Shown: positions 1-13,716, counted from the stretch's first letter. The stretch: DNA of 64,000 bases from Pisciglobus halotolerans (GCF_900113675.1 NZ_FOQE01000002.1:100357-164356); one strand, 5' to 3'. Notes: generated from the letters alone by a model not told the origin. A program made the numbers and translations.

Positions 1-951
1 AAACGCGCAGTAGATGAATTGGCGAACGAGCATTGGTTGCGGCGCTATCCTGGTAAAGGCAGCTTTGTAACCTACCGCTCGCGCGAAAAACAAAGTCTTC
101 AGATCGGTTTGGTTTTGAATTTTTCGACCAACCATGGTTTGAAAGAGTATTTGGCAGGCATTCAAAAAGGTTTAACCGATTCTTCCTATAGTATTAAAGC
201 TTATTATGCCAATCAAACAGGTTTTTCATTTGAAACATTGCTGTCGGCAGCTGAACGAAATGAATTAGCCGGTTTGATTTTGCAGGCGCCTATCCCGACT
301 GCTTTTCTTAGTCGCTTGGTTCAGTTATTTTATAAAGGTTTTCCAGTCATTCTACTCAATCAAGAAATGGATGGTCTTCCTTTTTCTGCAGTGATCTCAC
401 AAGACTTTTTAGGCGGATACCAAGCAACCCGACACGCGATCGAAAAAGGACATGAAAAAATTTATTTTGTTGCTCAAACGCCGATCTATTCAGATGCTGT
501 CGTGCGCCAGCGTTACTTGGGCTATCTCAAAGCAGTCACTGAAAAAAATCTATCCTTGCCAAAGGTGCCTTACTTGCCGTCCTTTGATCGACCAACGATC
601 GACACACCTTTTATGCAAGATTGTTTACGGGAATGGGAAAAACATGATCTCAGCTGCCTCGTCTTTGAAAATGATGTGCTGGCCATCGAATTTCTCTCGG
701 CAGCCAATACATTAGGTTGGGACTTGCCGCATGATTTGTCTTTTATTGGTTTCGATGATATTCCTCTCGCACAATTGATCGAACCACATTTGACTACGAT
801 CCGGCAAAACTTTTATGAATTGGGTGTTCAAGCTGCTTTGTGTTTGTTAGAGCAGCTGATCCCTTTTAAAGAAACACACGAAGATCCATCGCAAAAAAGA
901 ATAGAGATCCCAGTTGCCTTAGTCGAGCGCTCCTCAGTTGCTGCACGCTGA
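1..951 (+). CDS. GntR/LacI-type (AraR-like) transcriptional regulator, 5'-truncated by window edge
   Basis: The frame is open from base 1, and the first residues (KRAVDELANEHWLRRYPGKG) match the end of a GntR winged helix with its wing, so the gene begins outside the window; the TTG at 19 is not the real start. The remaining ~290 residues form a LacI/PBP1-like ligand-binding domain (IGLVLNFS near the start, FIGFDDIPLA near the end). A GntR DNA-binding domain on a LacI effector domain is the AraR architecture, so a sugar-responsive repressor is likely; the sugar cannot be told from here. A bidirectional hairpin terminator follows directly. Confidence is high for the family, low for the ligand. 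Confidence 0.85.
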   Translation, partial: KRAVDELANEHWLRRYPGKGSFVTYRSREKQSLQIGLVLNFSTNHGLKEYLAGIQKGLTDSSYSIKAYYANQTGFSFETLLSAAERNELAGLILQAPIPTAFLSRLVQLFYKGFPVILLNQEMDGLPFSAVISQDFLGGYQATRHAIEKGHEKIYFVAQTPIYSDAVVRQRYLGYLKAVTEKNLSLPKVPYLPSFDRPTIDTPFMQDCLREWEKHDLSCLVFENDVLAIEFLSAANTLGWDLPHDLSFIGFDDIPLAQLIEPHLTTIRQNFYELGVQAALCLLEQLIPFKETHEDPSQKRIEIPVALVERSSVAAR

Positions 952-986
952 TCAAGAAAGGAATGCAGCGTATATAGTAGAAATAC

Positions 987-1039
987 AAAAAAATACCGGA
1001 CAAAGTAGGATTCTTCAACCTCTTTGTCTGGTATTTTTT
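987..1039. terminator. Bidirectional rho-independent terminator
   Basis: A 15-bp stem (991-1005 with 1022-1036, one mismatch) is flanked by A-run and T-run on both sides. It sits between the convergent AraR-like gene and the response regulator gene and can serve both. Confidence 0.85.
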
Positions 1040-1048
1040 AAGTTAACA

Positions 1049-2563
1049 TCAATCGTCTTTCATGCTTTCTTCCTTATGATAGACGACATTTGTCGCCACT
1101 TCTTTTCTAAAACGTTCTCGGTATTCACGCGGCGAATGTTCCAAGTATTGTTTGAATATTTTATAAAAGTAGCCTTGATTCTGATAGCCGACTTGATAAG
1201 CGATGTCGCTGATCGGCTGATTTGAACGGATCAGCAGCTCTTTGGCTAAGTCGATCCGGTATTCATTCAAATAATGAGAAAAACTTTTTCCTGTTTCTTT
1301 TTTAAAGACTTGTCCTAAATACATCGCATTCACATGCATACCTAAAGCCACTTTTTTCAATTTCAAATCTTGCTGGTAGTCTTGCTGGATCACTTCGATA
1401 GCTTGACGTGTGAGTTCGCTGTACTTCACTTGTTTAGAATGAGCTTGGATCGGCAAAATATTTTCCTCGAGCAATCGTCTCAATTCGCTGAAGGTTTGAA
1501 CGGAAAAAATGTCTTTGGCTGTCTCTTTAAAATCAGGACTGTTCAGCGAATCAAAAACAAGATAGCCATTGATCAAGATCATATAGACTTGCCAGCGCGC
1601 TAAATCAGGCGCAACTTCATTTGTTTCCAGCATTTGAGCAAATTGCTTTAGCTTTAAGGAGATCTGCGAAACGTCTCGCGATAAAATGTGTTGATTGACC
1701 TCACCCATTTGCTTATCCATTTCTTCTTGGAATGGATCGCGGTCTGTATACCAATTGACCCTTTCAGTGTGTTGATAGAAAGCAGCACGTTCTTTCATTT
1801 CTTTTAAAGAAGCAAAGCTTTCTGGCACCGTTTTTATGCTAAAAACAGGTTGTCCGACAAAAAAGATTGTTTCATCACCCGTTTCTTCCGTCAAATAGTG
1901 AATGACAGCTTCGATCGCAGCTTGCTCTGTACTCATGATGATCACATACGCTTCATCTGTTCCAGTGGTGAAAGCATAATAAAAAGCTTGTTCTTTTGCC
2001 CACTTTTTCCATTCCTCAGGTCCAGCTGACCGACTCAGTTGAACAGACAACACTGTAAACGCCTGGCCGCTCAGTTGACGTTGCTGCCCCAGTTTATCCT
2101 GCAGTTCAGATAGCATATCTTCTCCTTGCAGCCATTGATACAAAAGCTGGCTAATGACAAATTGGTTGGTTTGTTCATACCGCTTTTCTGCTTTGATTTC
2201 ATTGGTGATTTTAGCTAAAGCATGTTCCAATTCTTTTTTATCGATCGGTTTTAGCAAGTAGTTTGCTGCGCCAAGTTGCAGACTTTTTTGAGCATATTCA
2301 AATTTTTGATAACCGGAAAGAACGATAAACTTAAAATGATAGCCCCGTTTGATGGCTTCGTATACAAAATCGATCCCAGATAGTAACGGCATGGTCACAT
2401 CTGTGATCACGATATCGACAGGGTTTGCCTCCACAAAGTCCAGTGCTTCTTTGCCATTTTGAGCAGTTCCAGCGATCGTGATGTCAAATTTTTCCCAATC
2501 AATGATTTTCTTTAACCCTTCTAAGATCATGTATTCATCATCCACCAGCAAAGCTTGGTACAC
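1049..2563 (-). CDS. YesN-type response regulator with AraC output domain
   Basis: This 504-residue protein has an N-terminal receiver domain (residues ~1-120: acidic DDE near residue 9, phospho-acceptor Asp in DIVITDVTMP, conserved Lys in LLKPID), a variable middle, and a C-terminal AraC/XylS double HTH (last ~100 residues, SDIAYQVGYQNQGYFYKIFK). This is the YesN/YpdC architecture that normally pairs with a YesM-type membrane histidine kinase controlling a carbohydrate ABC transporter. Neither a kinase nor such a transporter lies next to it here, so it looks orphaned or works with a distant kinase. ATG start at 2563 is preceded by a good AG-rich ribosome site. Confidence 0.9.
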   Translation of the reverse strand: MYQALLVDDEYMILEGLKKIIDWEKFDITIAGTAQNGKEALDFVEANPVDIVITDVTMPLLSGIDFVYEAIKRGYHFKFIVLSGYQKFEYAQKSLQLGAANYLLKPIDKKELEHALAKITNEIKAEKRYEQTNQFVISQLLYQWLQGEDMLSELQDKLGQQRQLSGQAFTVLSVQLSRSAGPEEWKKWAKEQAFYYAFTTGTDEAYVIIMSTEQAAIEAVIHYLTEETGDETIFFVGQPVFSIKTVPESFASLKEMKERAAFYQHTERVNWYTDRDPFQEEMDKQMGEVNQHILSRDVSQISLKLKQFAQMLETNEVAPDLARWQVYMILINGYLVFDSLNSPDFKETAKDIFSVQTFSELRRLLEENILPIQAHSKQVKYSELTRQAIEVIQQDYQQDLKLKKVALGMHVNAMYLGQVFKKETGKSFSHYLNEYRIDLAKELLIRSNQPISDIAYQVGYQNQGYFYKIFKQYLEHSPREYRERFRKEVATNVVYHKEESMKDD

Positions 2564-2934
2564 TCTTTCCCCTCCTTCTAACGTCTTATGGCGATCAGTT
2601 TAGCACTTCTATTCTTACTGCCCTATCATTCACCATAAATAGAGTTCTGCTTCTTTTCGAATTCTCAACTCATCGCTATTGACGAATAGATTCATTCGTA
2701 TTATACAAAAAATACAAGTGAATTTGTATAGTGAATTAAACCTGGTCTTTTGCTCATGATTATATTTTCTGTTTTTCTATTCATTTCATCCTTTCCTAGT
2801 GCTCCTGAAACGTGTAAAATAAACAGTATTGCTGCCAATATGTTTTGGCCGTTCAGAAATCGAAGCCGTTCGTTTTTCTCATTTGATACTGCCATAAAAA
2901 AGGGAGAAAACGACGACGAATGTGAGGAATACTA
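2564..2934. other. Divergent intergenic region with long permease leader
   Basis: This 371-bp gap separates the leftward response regulator from the rightward permease. It holds the promoter listed at 2679-2707, leaving a ~225-nt untranslated leader before the permease TTG start. I looked for a T-box (AGGGTGG core) and for known riboswitch motifs and saw none. A 71-codon open frame at 2750 overlaps the permease start but has no good ribosome site or recognisable product. Confidence 0.4.
2679..2707 (+). promoter_or_regulatory. Sigma-A-type promoter upstream of permease
   Basis: TTGACG (2679-2684), a 17-bp spacer and TATACA (2702-2707) make a near-consensus promoter reading toward the permease. 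The long distance to the start codon suggests a regulated leader, which is inference. Confidence 0.55.
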
Positions 2935-4281
2935 TTGGAAAATCATGAAACATCTACTGGATTAAAAAGAGAAATTTCCTTTTTCACTGCATTGACTGTG
3001 GTGATGGGAACCGTTATTGGATCAGGTGTGTTTTTTAAACCTGAAGCTGTCTACTCTGCTACTGGAACAGCTGGTCTAGGCTTATTGGCATGGATCATTG
3101 GTGGCTTAATCACGATCTGCGGCGGACTGACGACAGCGGAACTTTCAGCTGCTATCCCAAAAACAGGCGGCATGGTCGTTTATTTGCAACGCGCTTATGG
3201 GCCGCTTGTCGGCTACCTATTAGGCTGGGCTCAGACCATTATTTATTTTCCGGCAAACATTGCCGCTTTATCGATCATCTTTGCTACCCAAGCGGTCAAT
3301 TTGATGGGGTTACAGGAAACAGCTACGATTCCGATCGCGATCGCCGCAGCCTTTTTGATCATCTTTATCAATTTGCTAGGCACTAAAAAAGCCGGTCGTT
3401 TGCAGTCCGTTGCTACTGTTGCCAAAATGGTCCCGCTCCTGTTGATCATTGTCTTTGGCTTATTCAACAAAGGTGACGTGCAGGTTCAACTTTTACCCAG
3501 CAGCATGACATCAGGATCTGCGATTTCCAAGTTAGGTTCTGGTTTAGTTGCGACCCTTTTTGCCTATGACGGTTGGATCAATGTCGGGGCGATCGCTGGC
3601 GAAATGAAGAACCCTAAAAAAGATTTGCCAAAAGCGATCGTATTTGGCCTATCAGCCGTAATGGGTGTTTACGTCTTGATCAACTTGGCTTATCTCAGTG
3701 TTATGCCGGCTGCTTCTCTGGGCGCAACGCCTACTCCGGCCGCAGAAGTCGCTCAATTGTTATTTGGCAATGCTGGCGGAAAAATCGTCACTATCGGCAT
3801 CCTTGTTTCTGTCTTCGGCACCATCAATGGGTATGCCATGACGGGAATTCGTGTTCCATTTGCCATGGCATTGAACAATGAACTCCCTTTCAGCCGCTGG
3901 TTTCAAAAGCTGAACAAACACCAAGTGCCGGTCAACAGTGCCCTGACTTTATTCATCATTGCGTTGGTGATGATCTTTACGGGACAATACAACCAATTGA
4001 CAGACTTGCTAATTTTTGTGATCTGGATTTTTTATACGCTCGTGTTCATCGCGGTCTTTATTTTACGCAAACGAGAACCAGACTTGATCCGTCCTTACAA
4101 AGTGCCATTGTATCCAATCGTGCCCATCATCGCGATTGCTGGCGGACTCTTCATTGTATTGAACACGCTGCTGACACAGCCAATCAATACAGCCCTCGGC
4201 ATCTTTTTGACTGCGATCGGACTCCCAATCTACTTTTACAAAAAAAGAAAAAGAATCCATTCAACAATCGAAAAAAACTGA
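2935..4281 (+). CDS. APC-family amino acid permease (SteT-like)
   Basis: A 448-residue integral membrane protein with about 12 hydrophobic segments. The N-terminus carries the APC signature GTVIGSGVFF (~residues 26-35), followed by the glycine-rich first helix and a KRE(ISFF) start typical of SteT/YkbA-like L-amino acid exchangers in Firmicutes. It probably imports or exchanges neutral amino acids at the cytoplasmic membrane. The start is TTG at 2935: GTGAGG sits ~6 nt upstream and the nearby ATG (2945) is out of frame. It is monocistronic, with a hairpin after the stop and a repeat array beyond it. Substrate is not determinable from sequence alone. Confidence 0.85.
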   Translation: MENHETSTGLKREISFFTALTVVMGTVIGSGVFFKPEAVYSATGTAGLGLLAWIIGGLITICGGLTTAELSAAIPKTGGMVVYLQRAYGPLVGYLLGWAQTIIYFPANIAALSIIFATQAVNLMGLQETATIPIAIAAAFLIIFINLLGTKKAGRLQSVATVAKMVPLLLIIVFGLFNKGDVQVQLLPSSMTSGSAISKLGSGLVATLFAYDGWINVGAIAGEMKNPKKDLPKAIVFGLSAVMGVYVLINLAYLSVMPAASLGATPTPAAEVAQLLFGNAGGKIVTIGILVSVFGTINGYAMTGIRVPFAMALNNELPFSRWFQKLNKHQVPVNSALTLFIIALVMIFTGQYNQLTDLLIFVIWIFYTLVFIAVFILRKREPDLIRPYKVPLYPIVPIIAIAGGLFIVLNTLLTQPINTALGIFLTAIGLPIYFYKKRKRIHSTIEKN

Positions 4282-4300
4282 TATGAATCATTGTGAAATA

Positions 4301-4350
4301 AAACAGGCGCCTCTGCTATTTTTGATTATCAATAGCGGGAGCGTCTGTTT
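4301..4350 (+). terminator. Hairpin after APC permease
   Basis: A 20-nt arm (4301-4320) pairs with 4331-4350 with a few mismatches around a 10-nt loop; the following T-run is short, so termination may be partial. Confidence 0.5.
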
Positions 4351-4439
4351 GCTGATTTTTGCTCAAACAGCAAATTTTTGTCCTGTGATTTATCTTCTGC
4401 TTCCCTAAACTTATCCTTGTTTATTCGATAATCAAGGGC

Positions 4440-4795
4440 TTATCTCACACTCAAATCCATTTAAAACACTGAGTATGCAATAAACAAGCTTTTATCTCAC
4501 ACTCAAATCCATTTCAACCTTTGAGTATGCGATAAACAAGCTTTTATCTCACACTCAAACTCATTTAGAATACAGAGTATGCAATAAACAAGCTTTTATC
4601 ACGCACTCAAACTCATTTGGAACACTGAGTATGCGATAAATAAGCTTTTATCACACACTCAAACTTATTTAGGCCACTGAGTATGCGATAAGCGAGCCTT
4701 TATCTCACACTCAAATCCATTTCAACCTTTGAGTATGCGATAAACAAGCTTTTATCTCACACTCAAACTCATTTGGAACACTGAGTATGCCTGAA
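4440..4795. repeat. Repeat array A: seven 52-bp palindromic units
   Basis: Units begin at 4440, 4492, 4544, 4596, 4648, 4700 and 4752, so the spacing is 52 bp every time. Each unit has a left arm like TTATCTCACACTCAAA and a right arm like TTTGAGTATGCGATAA (14 of 16 positions complementary), a 12-nt centre and an ~8-nt linker with ACAAGCTT. The last unit loses its right arm into flanking DNA. It lies between a hairpin after the permease and the terminator at 4821, i.e. between convergent genes in a zone expected to be poorly transcribed. 52 is not a multiple of 3, so it is not coding. Array C shares the left-arm motif. Confidence 0.97.
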
Positions 4796-4820
4796 GCAAA
4801 CGCGATGAAAAACAAACAGC

Positions 4821-4866
4821 AAAATGACGCCCCTTTCTAATGATAGAAAGTGAGCGTCATTTTTGT
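4821..4866. terminator. Bidirectional terminator at end of ABC exporter operon
   Basis: AAAATGACGC (4821-4830) pairs with GCGTCATTTT (4854-4863), with an inner TTTCT/AGAAA helix and flanking A- and T-runs. It serves the leftward ABC permease gene. Confidence 0.85.
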
Positions 4867-4906
4867 TCCTTTTGAAAAAACCTTGATCGTTTAAACATCT
4901 CTTTTG

Positions 4907-6508
4907 CTAATCAGGAAGAATATCACGTTTGCGGTAACCGACATCCCCTAGCCCAGCGAGTAGAAAGGCTGCCACAGTCAAGACAATGAGCGGCAACCAC
5001 GATAAGGTATCTGAATAAGCAGCCGGTACAAAATAAAAGGCGGAAAAAGAGCGGACCCACTCAGGGAATTTCAACAATTCGCCCAAATAAACATCAGCAA
5101 AGACAAAACCGATATACGCCCATACCAAAACTGTTCCTTTCGGCATTGCACCGACCAGTAACGCTGTTAACCCAATCAGCACCCAAATGGCCGGCAAATA
5201 AGCTAATCCCGCCGAAACCGTTTTGGAAAAACTGATCGGTTGCTCCATCAAGGACTGCGCCGTTCCCCAATAACTCAGCACCATCAACAATTGAATGAGA
5301 TTACTAGCCATCCACGCCACAAATAAGCGGATCGATAATTGTCGACTCCGAGAAACTGTCCGACTGTAAACATTGTCCAAATAGCCGCGCTTCTCTTCCT
5401 TCTTCAACTTCAGCAAAACCATCACTGCCGGAACTGCTGTAAAAACAGATAAGATCGCAAAGAGCAGCTCAATAAATTGGCTCGTCATTTGCTCTCCCTC
5501 GCCGCCTAAAAAGGCTTGGATGAAGGTAGTTTCCGTCAAGTAAGTTTCCAGTTCGTTCATGACAGCACCAAACGAAGCGGCCATCAAAATGGTCCCCGTA
5601 CCCCATGCCAGCAAACTACCTTTTTCTAAGCGCAGCGTTAAGCCGAGGGGCGATAGCAAGAAAGAAGATGCCTGCCGTTTCCCTTTTCGATCTGAAAGCA
5701 AGCCGGCGCATAAGTCACGGTTTCTATTCCAAAAGAAGGCCAAACAGAATAATAACAGCGCTATTCCCACCAAAATAAAAACAGGCTGCCAATGATTTTG
5801 ATCGAATACGTTGGCGCGAACAGTCCAGCCTAAAGGAGAAAAATATGACAGAGTCTCATTCAATACGTCTCCAATGGATCTGATCAAATAAAAGAACAAC
5901 ATCACGGCAAATGAACCGATCGTCACTCCGCGCGTCGTTTCAAATATTTGCGAAAGGACCGCCGTCAATGCACCAAATAACCAGCCGGTACTTGCAATCA
6001 GCGCGCCATACAACAAGCTGCTGTTCCAGTCCATTCCATCTAATCCTAGAAATCCTAAACTCAACCCAGTCATCACGGCAAGCAACACATCGATTAACGT
6101 GACGATTAAACTTCCAGCAGCTAAATAAGCAAAACGCCCAACAGGAAGAGAGCGGATCAATTCTAAGCGTCCTTCTTCTTCATCATGGCGTGTAAAAGAA
6201 CTAACGAGCAGGATATTCATCACAGCCGCTGCGATAGCCGTAAACAGCAACATCTCATTGGCAAACTGAGCCGCTAAAGTATACCGCTCCACTGGATAAG
6301 CTGGGCCCAACATCGCTACCATAGCAGGGTTCTGCATCACCGCAGCGATGCCCAACAGCTCTATCCCTGTTTGCGACAACCCTTCAAATGCAGCCGCTGC
6401 CGCAGCAGATGCACCGACCAAGCTTACTAGCCAAACAACGGCTTGCACACGATGTTGCCGAACCAATACAGTCATCGCCAGCTTCGTTCCTTTAAATGAT
6501 CGCTTCAT
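4907..6508 (-). CDS. ABC-2-type exporter, membrane subunit
   Basis: A 533-residue polytopic membrane protein with two sets of about six hydrophobic segments, each half resembling an ABC-2 permease; the loop FTRHDEEEGRLELIRSLPVG (~residue 105) is typical of exporters annotated as polyketide or antibiotic exporters (TnrB3-like). It follows the ATPase gene by 3 bp (the ATPase stop is just before an AGG ribosome site and ATG at 6508), so the two form an exporter. Cargo is unknown. The usual neighbouring TetR regulator is absent. Confidence 0.88.
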   Translation of the reverse strand: MKRSFKGTKLAMTVLVRQHRVQAVVWLVSLVGASAAAAAAFEGLSQTGIELLGIAAVMQNPAMVAMLGPAYPVERYTLAAQFANEMLLFTAIAAAVMNILLVSSFTRHDEEEGRLELIRSLPVGRFAYLAAGSLIVTLIDVLLAVMTGLSLGFLGLDGMDWNSSLLYGALIASTGWLFGALTAVLSQIFETTRGVTIGSFAVMLFFYLIRSIGDVLNETLSYFSPLGWTVRANVFDQNHWQPVFILVGIALLLFCLAFFWNRNRDLCAGLLSDRKGKRQASSFLLSPLGLTLRLEKGSLLAWGTGTILMAASFGAVMNELETYLTETTFIQAFLGGEGEQMTSQFIELLFAILSVFTAVPAVMVLLKLKKEEKRGYLDNVYSRTVSRSRQLSIRLFVAWMASNLIQLLMVLSYWGTAQSLMEQPISFSKTVSAGLAYLPAIWVLIGLTALLVGAMPKGTVLVWAYIGFVFADVYLGELLKFPEWVRSFSAFYFVPAAYSDTLSWLPLIVLTVAAFLLAGLGDVGYRKRDILPD

Positions 6509-6511
6509 CCT

Positions 6512-7414
6512 TTACACCTCCTCATCAGAGGCTTGAACAGGATCATAATGTCGAAGAAATAGGTCTTCTAAAGAAGGCGGCGTACTTTCCAATTTCAAAA
6601 TGCCGCGTGAACTGAGCTTGCGCATAACGGTATCCAAGTGTATGGCATCGAGATAGAAAGTCCAAGTATTCTCCGACCGTTTGCTGTCATGAACCCCTTC
6701 CCATTCTGGCAAATCTGTTAAAGGCTCGCGCGTTTCGACAATCAATTTCATGCGTGTCAAATGTCGCATTTCTTCTAAAGAACCCTTTTCAATGATTTTT
6801 CCTTGTCGAATAATTGCGACGCGATCACATACTTTTTCGACCTCAGCTAATAAATGACTTGAGAGCAAAATCGTCTTTCCTTCCTTCTTCAATTCCAAAA
6901 GAATCTCTTGAAAAACACGCTCCATCAATGGATCCAAACCAGCTGTCGGTTCATCTAAAATAAATAAGTCAGCATCTGAAGCAAATGCAGCGATCAATGC
7001 TACCTTTTGCCGATTCCCTTTTGAATAAGAACGAGCTTTCTTAGTCGGATCCAAATCAAAACGTTTGATCAACGCTTCTTTTTTAGCTGAAGGTTTGATA
7101 TCTTGCATGCTTAAAAGCAAATCGATCGTCTCGCCGCCAGTCAAGTTTGGCCATAAGTTGACATCACCAGGAACATAAGCCAGGCGCTGGTGAATGGTGA
7201 CCGCATCTTTCCATGCATCTTTTTCAAATAGTTGGATCTGTCCGAATGTCGGCTTTAATAGACCTAGCATCGTGCGAATAGTCGTTGATTTCCCTGCTCC
7301 ATTTGGCCCAATGAACCCAAAAATCTCGCCAGCTTCCACTGACAAAGAAATGTCATCCAATGCTTTAAAGTCCCCAAACATTTTTGTCACCTGTTGAACT
7401 TTTATGACACTCAT
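6512..7414 (-). CDS. ABC transporter ATP-binding subunit (drug/antibiotic exporter type)
   Basis: The ~300-residue ATPase has a Walker A (GPNGAGKST), a Q-loop region, an ABC signature degenerate as SYSKGNRQKV, a Walker B (LFILDEPTAGLDP) and the H-loop (LLSSHLLAEVEKVCD). The C-terminal ~80 residues form the extension seen in CcmA/BcrA-like exporters. I place the start at ATG 7414 (MSVIKVQQ), matching family N-termini and with GGAG just upstream; a longer frame opens at 7447. It partners the ABC-2 permease downstream. Confidence 0.9.
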   Translation of the reverse strand: MSVIKVQQVTKMFGDFKALDDISLSVEAGEIFGFIGPNGAGKSTTIRTMLGLLKPTFGQIQLFEKDAWKDAVTIHQRLAYVPGDVNLWPNLTGGETIDLLLSMQDIKPSAKKEALIKRFDLDPTKKARSYSKGNRQKVALIAAFASDADLFILDEPTAGLDPLMERVFQEILLELKKEGKTILLSSHLLAEVEKVCDRVAIIRQGKIIEKGSLEEMRHLTRMKLIVETREPLTDLPEWEGVHDSKRSENTWTFYLDAIHLDTVMRKLSSRGILKLESTPPSLEDLFLRHYDPVQASDEEV

Positions 7415-7454
7415 CTTCTCCAGCCCCTTTAAAAAAATGAAAAGCATCTTCTCT

Positions 7455-8174
7455 TTAGTTAGTGCTCAGCCAATCCAATAATAATTTCACCAATTGGTCT
7501 TGCTGCTCTTTATTTGTGATCGTCGCAGCCTGATCTCCCTTTTGAAAGCCATAATCACCAAAACCCGCATGATTGCCGCCATCGATCTCCTTAAACACCG
7601 TTTGCGCAGGCAGCCACTGTTTAGCGTTTTGACTGCTTTCCTGACTCACTACACCATCATTACTGCCGTTGACAGACAATACTTTGCCCTCAAACGATAA
7701 CAGACTGCCTTTTTCATCCGGATAGCTGGCCAAATAGAACACACCTTTCAATCCTGCATCTTTCAAGTGCTCATTTGCATAACGGCTTGCCATCACTCCA
7801 CCCAAAGAATGACCGCCGACCACATACTCAGCGATGCCTTCTTCTTGAACCATTTCTGCCACATCGACTGTCGAAAGAACCGCCAAATTGAGTGGATGGT
7901 GCAAAAGATAGACAGGATAGCCCGCTGCCGCCAACTGACGCGCCCAATAACTATAACTTGCTTCTTCTACCAAAGCTCCTTGATAAAAAACAACAGCTTC
8001 TTCCTTAACAGGCTCGGTCGGTTGGAATAACAATCCCTCATCGATTCGTTCCACTTTTACCTGCGGATCCGACACCTGTGCTTCCATCGCCAAGCTTTTC
8101 GGTTCATACGTACCTGCGCGGATCCACAACAAGACCGCCGCTACCAGAACGATCAAAACCAATCCAATCGACAA
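7455..8174 (-). CDS. Membrane-anchored alpha/beta hydrolase
   Basis: About 240 residues with an N-terminal hydrophobic anchor and an alpha/beta-hydrolase fold. The nucleophile elbow GGHSLGG lies near residue 142, and a late NHAGFGDYG segment supplies the catalytic His. It resembles the PF12695-like family of extracellular esterase/lipase-type enzymes; substrate unknown. The first conventional start is TTG at 8174, but the best ribosome site (AAGGAG) lies ~8 nt before an in-frame CTG at 8199-8201, which would add nine residues with a basic KTVKR stretch ahead of the membrane helix. That CTG may be the true start. It is followed 40 bp downstream by the ABC exporter genes. Confidence 0.8.
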   Translation of the reverse strand: MSIGLVLIVLVAAVLLWIRAGTYEPKSLAMEAQVSDPQVKVERIDEGLLFQPTEPVKEEAVVFYQGALVEEASYSYWARQLAAAGYPVYLLHHPLNLAVLSTVDVAEMVQEEGIAEYVVGGHSLGGVMASRYANEHLKDAGLKGVFYLASYPDEKGSLLSFEGKVLSVNGSNDGVVSQESSQNAKQWLPAQTVFKEIDGGNHAGFGDYGFQKGDQAATITNKEQQDQLVKLLLDWLSTN

Positions 8175-8229
8175 CCCGACTCTTTTAACTGTTTTACTCA
8201 GTTCAACCTCTCCTTTTTCTGCTGCTAAA

Positions 8230-8264
8230 ACAAAAAGCCATGAGTTTTATCCCATAGCTTTTAT
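8230..8264 (-). terminator. Terminator after tautomerase gene
   Basis: On the minus strand AAAAGCTATG pairs with CATGGCTTTT, followed by a T-rich run; it lies between the tautomerase and the hydrolase. Confidence 0.65.
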
Positions 8265-8269
8265 GTATC

Positions 8270-8449
8270 TTACCCTAACAATTTTCCGCCCATACCATAA
8301 TCCGTCTTCTTCATCTCATTAATAATGACATGAACACGTTCCTTTGGTACATCCGCATTCTTCACAACCGCTTCCGTAATATCCTTCACCAGACCCGCTT
8401 TTTGCTCAGCAGTCCGCCCCTCAACCAACTCAACATGAATAAATGGCAT
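8270..8449 (-). CDS. 4-oxalocrotonate tautomerase family protein
   Basis: A 59-residue small tautomerase starting [12 protein letters not shown]. The catalytic Pro1 (after Met removal) and Arg11 of the 4-OT family are present, and the length is typical of the hexameric enzymes. The start is ATG 8449, not the GTG at 8452, because Pro must directly follow the initiator Met; AGGAGG lies 8 nt upstream. In lactic acid bacteria these orphan tautomerases have no known pathway (related to YwhB/XylH), and nothing here suggests aromatic degradation. It is monocistronic with a terminator behind it and array B upstream. Confidence 0.9.
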   Translation of the reverse strand: MPFIHVELVEGRTAEQKAGLVKDITEAVVKNADVPKERVHVIINEMKKTDYGMGGKLLG

Positions 8450-8685
8450 CACAATTCCTCCTCTTAATCTTAAAACTTCTCTTTCATTTTAACGATACCT
8501 CTGCCAGAATACAATCTTTTTTCATCATTTCCCTTTTCGCAAAAACACCTGTCATCCGGTCTGACAAAAACAGCACCGCACACATTCTTGTGCTATCAAC
8601 TCCCGCATTCAAACCTCAGCCCCAGTTGACTCAACCCAAGCACAAACCGTCATCATCTGCCCCTTTGGAACAAAGAACCCCTAAT

Positions 8686-9080
8686 GGCTAACTCAAGAAT
8701 AAAGTTTGTGCCGAGCTTGTAAAAAAAACGCTGCTTATTGACTAAATTCTATGTCGACTTTGTAAAAAAACGCTGCTCATTGACTAACTCAAGAGTAAGA
8801 TAGAATTTGAGTTGGTCATAAAAGAGCATTAATGACTAACTCAAGAGCCATATTATGTTTGAGTTTGTCAATAACAAGACTTAATGACCAACTCAGAAGC
8901 AGGATGGCATTTGAGTTTGTTATAAAAGAGCGTTAATGACCAACTCGAGAGCCATATTGTGTTTGAGTTTGTCAATAACAAGACTTAATGACCAACTCAG
9001 AAGTAGGATGGCATTTGAGTTTGTAAAAAAGACTGCTTATTGACCAACTCAATAGTAAAGCTCATGCTGAGTTCGTAAAA
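8686..9080. repeat. Repeat array B: six regular 52-bp units plus two decayed units
   Basis: The reference position (C of GACTAACTC/GACCAACTC) falls at 8784, 8836, 8888, 8940, 8992 and 9044, exactly 52 bp apart; two decayed units lie at 8688 and 8742 with 54- and 42-bp steps. A unit pairs TTAATGACTAACTCAA with TTGAGTTTGTCAATAA (14 of 16). Units alternate: the 4th and 6th of the array share one spacer type (GCCATATT) and the 5th and 7th another (GGATGGCAT), so the array has a 104-bp dimer structure. It lies just past the lacZ terminator and upstream of the tautomerase gene. Confidence 0.96.
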
Positions 9081-9090
9081 TATAAATAGG

Positions 9091-9140
9091 AAAACATTCA
9101 GCTCCCTGAGTGCAAGACTCTAGGAGCTGAATGTTCTTAT
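9091..9140 (-). terminator. lacZ terminator
   Basis: A perfect 13-bp stem (9093-9105 with 9123-9135) just past the lacZ stop codon, with an A-rich side giving a U-rich run (TTTTCC) on the minus-strand transcript. Confidence 0.8.
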
Positions 9141-9149
9141 TATATAAAC

Positions 9150-13662
<4,513 letters not shown>

Positions 13663-13716
13663 AAAAAAGCCTCCTTATCGTTTTTGTTGTGCGTTGATCC
13701 ATGATCGAAGGTTAAA

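Noticed and set aside
2703..2934. T-box in the permease leader
   Set aside because: No AGGGTGG-type antiterminator core.
4301..4795. Array A as a stack of terminators for the permease
   Set aside because: Units lack T-runs after the stems, and sister arrays lie in codirectional and divergent gaps too.
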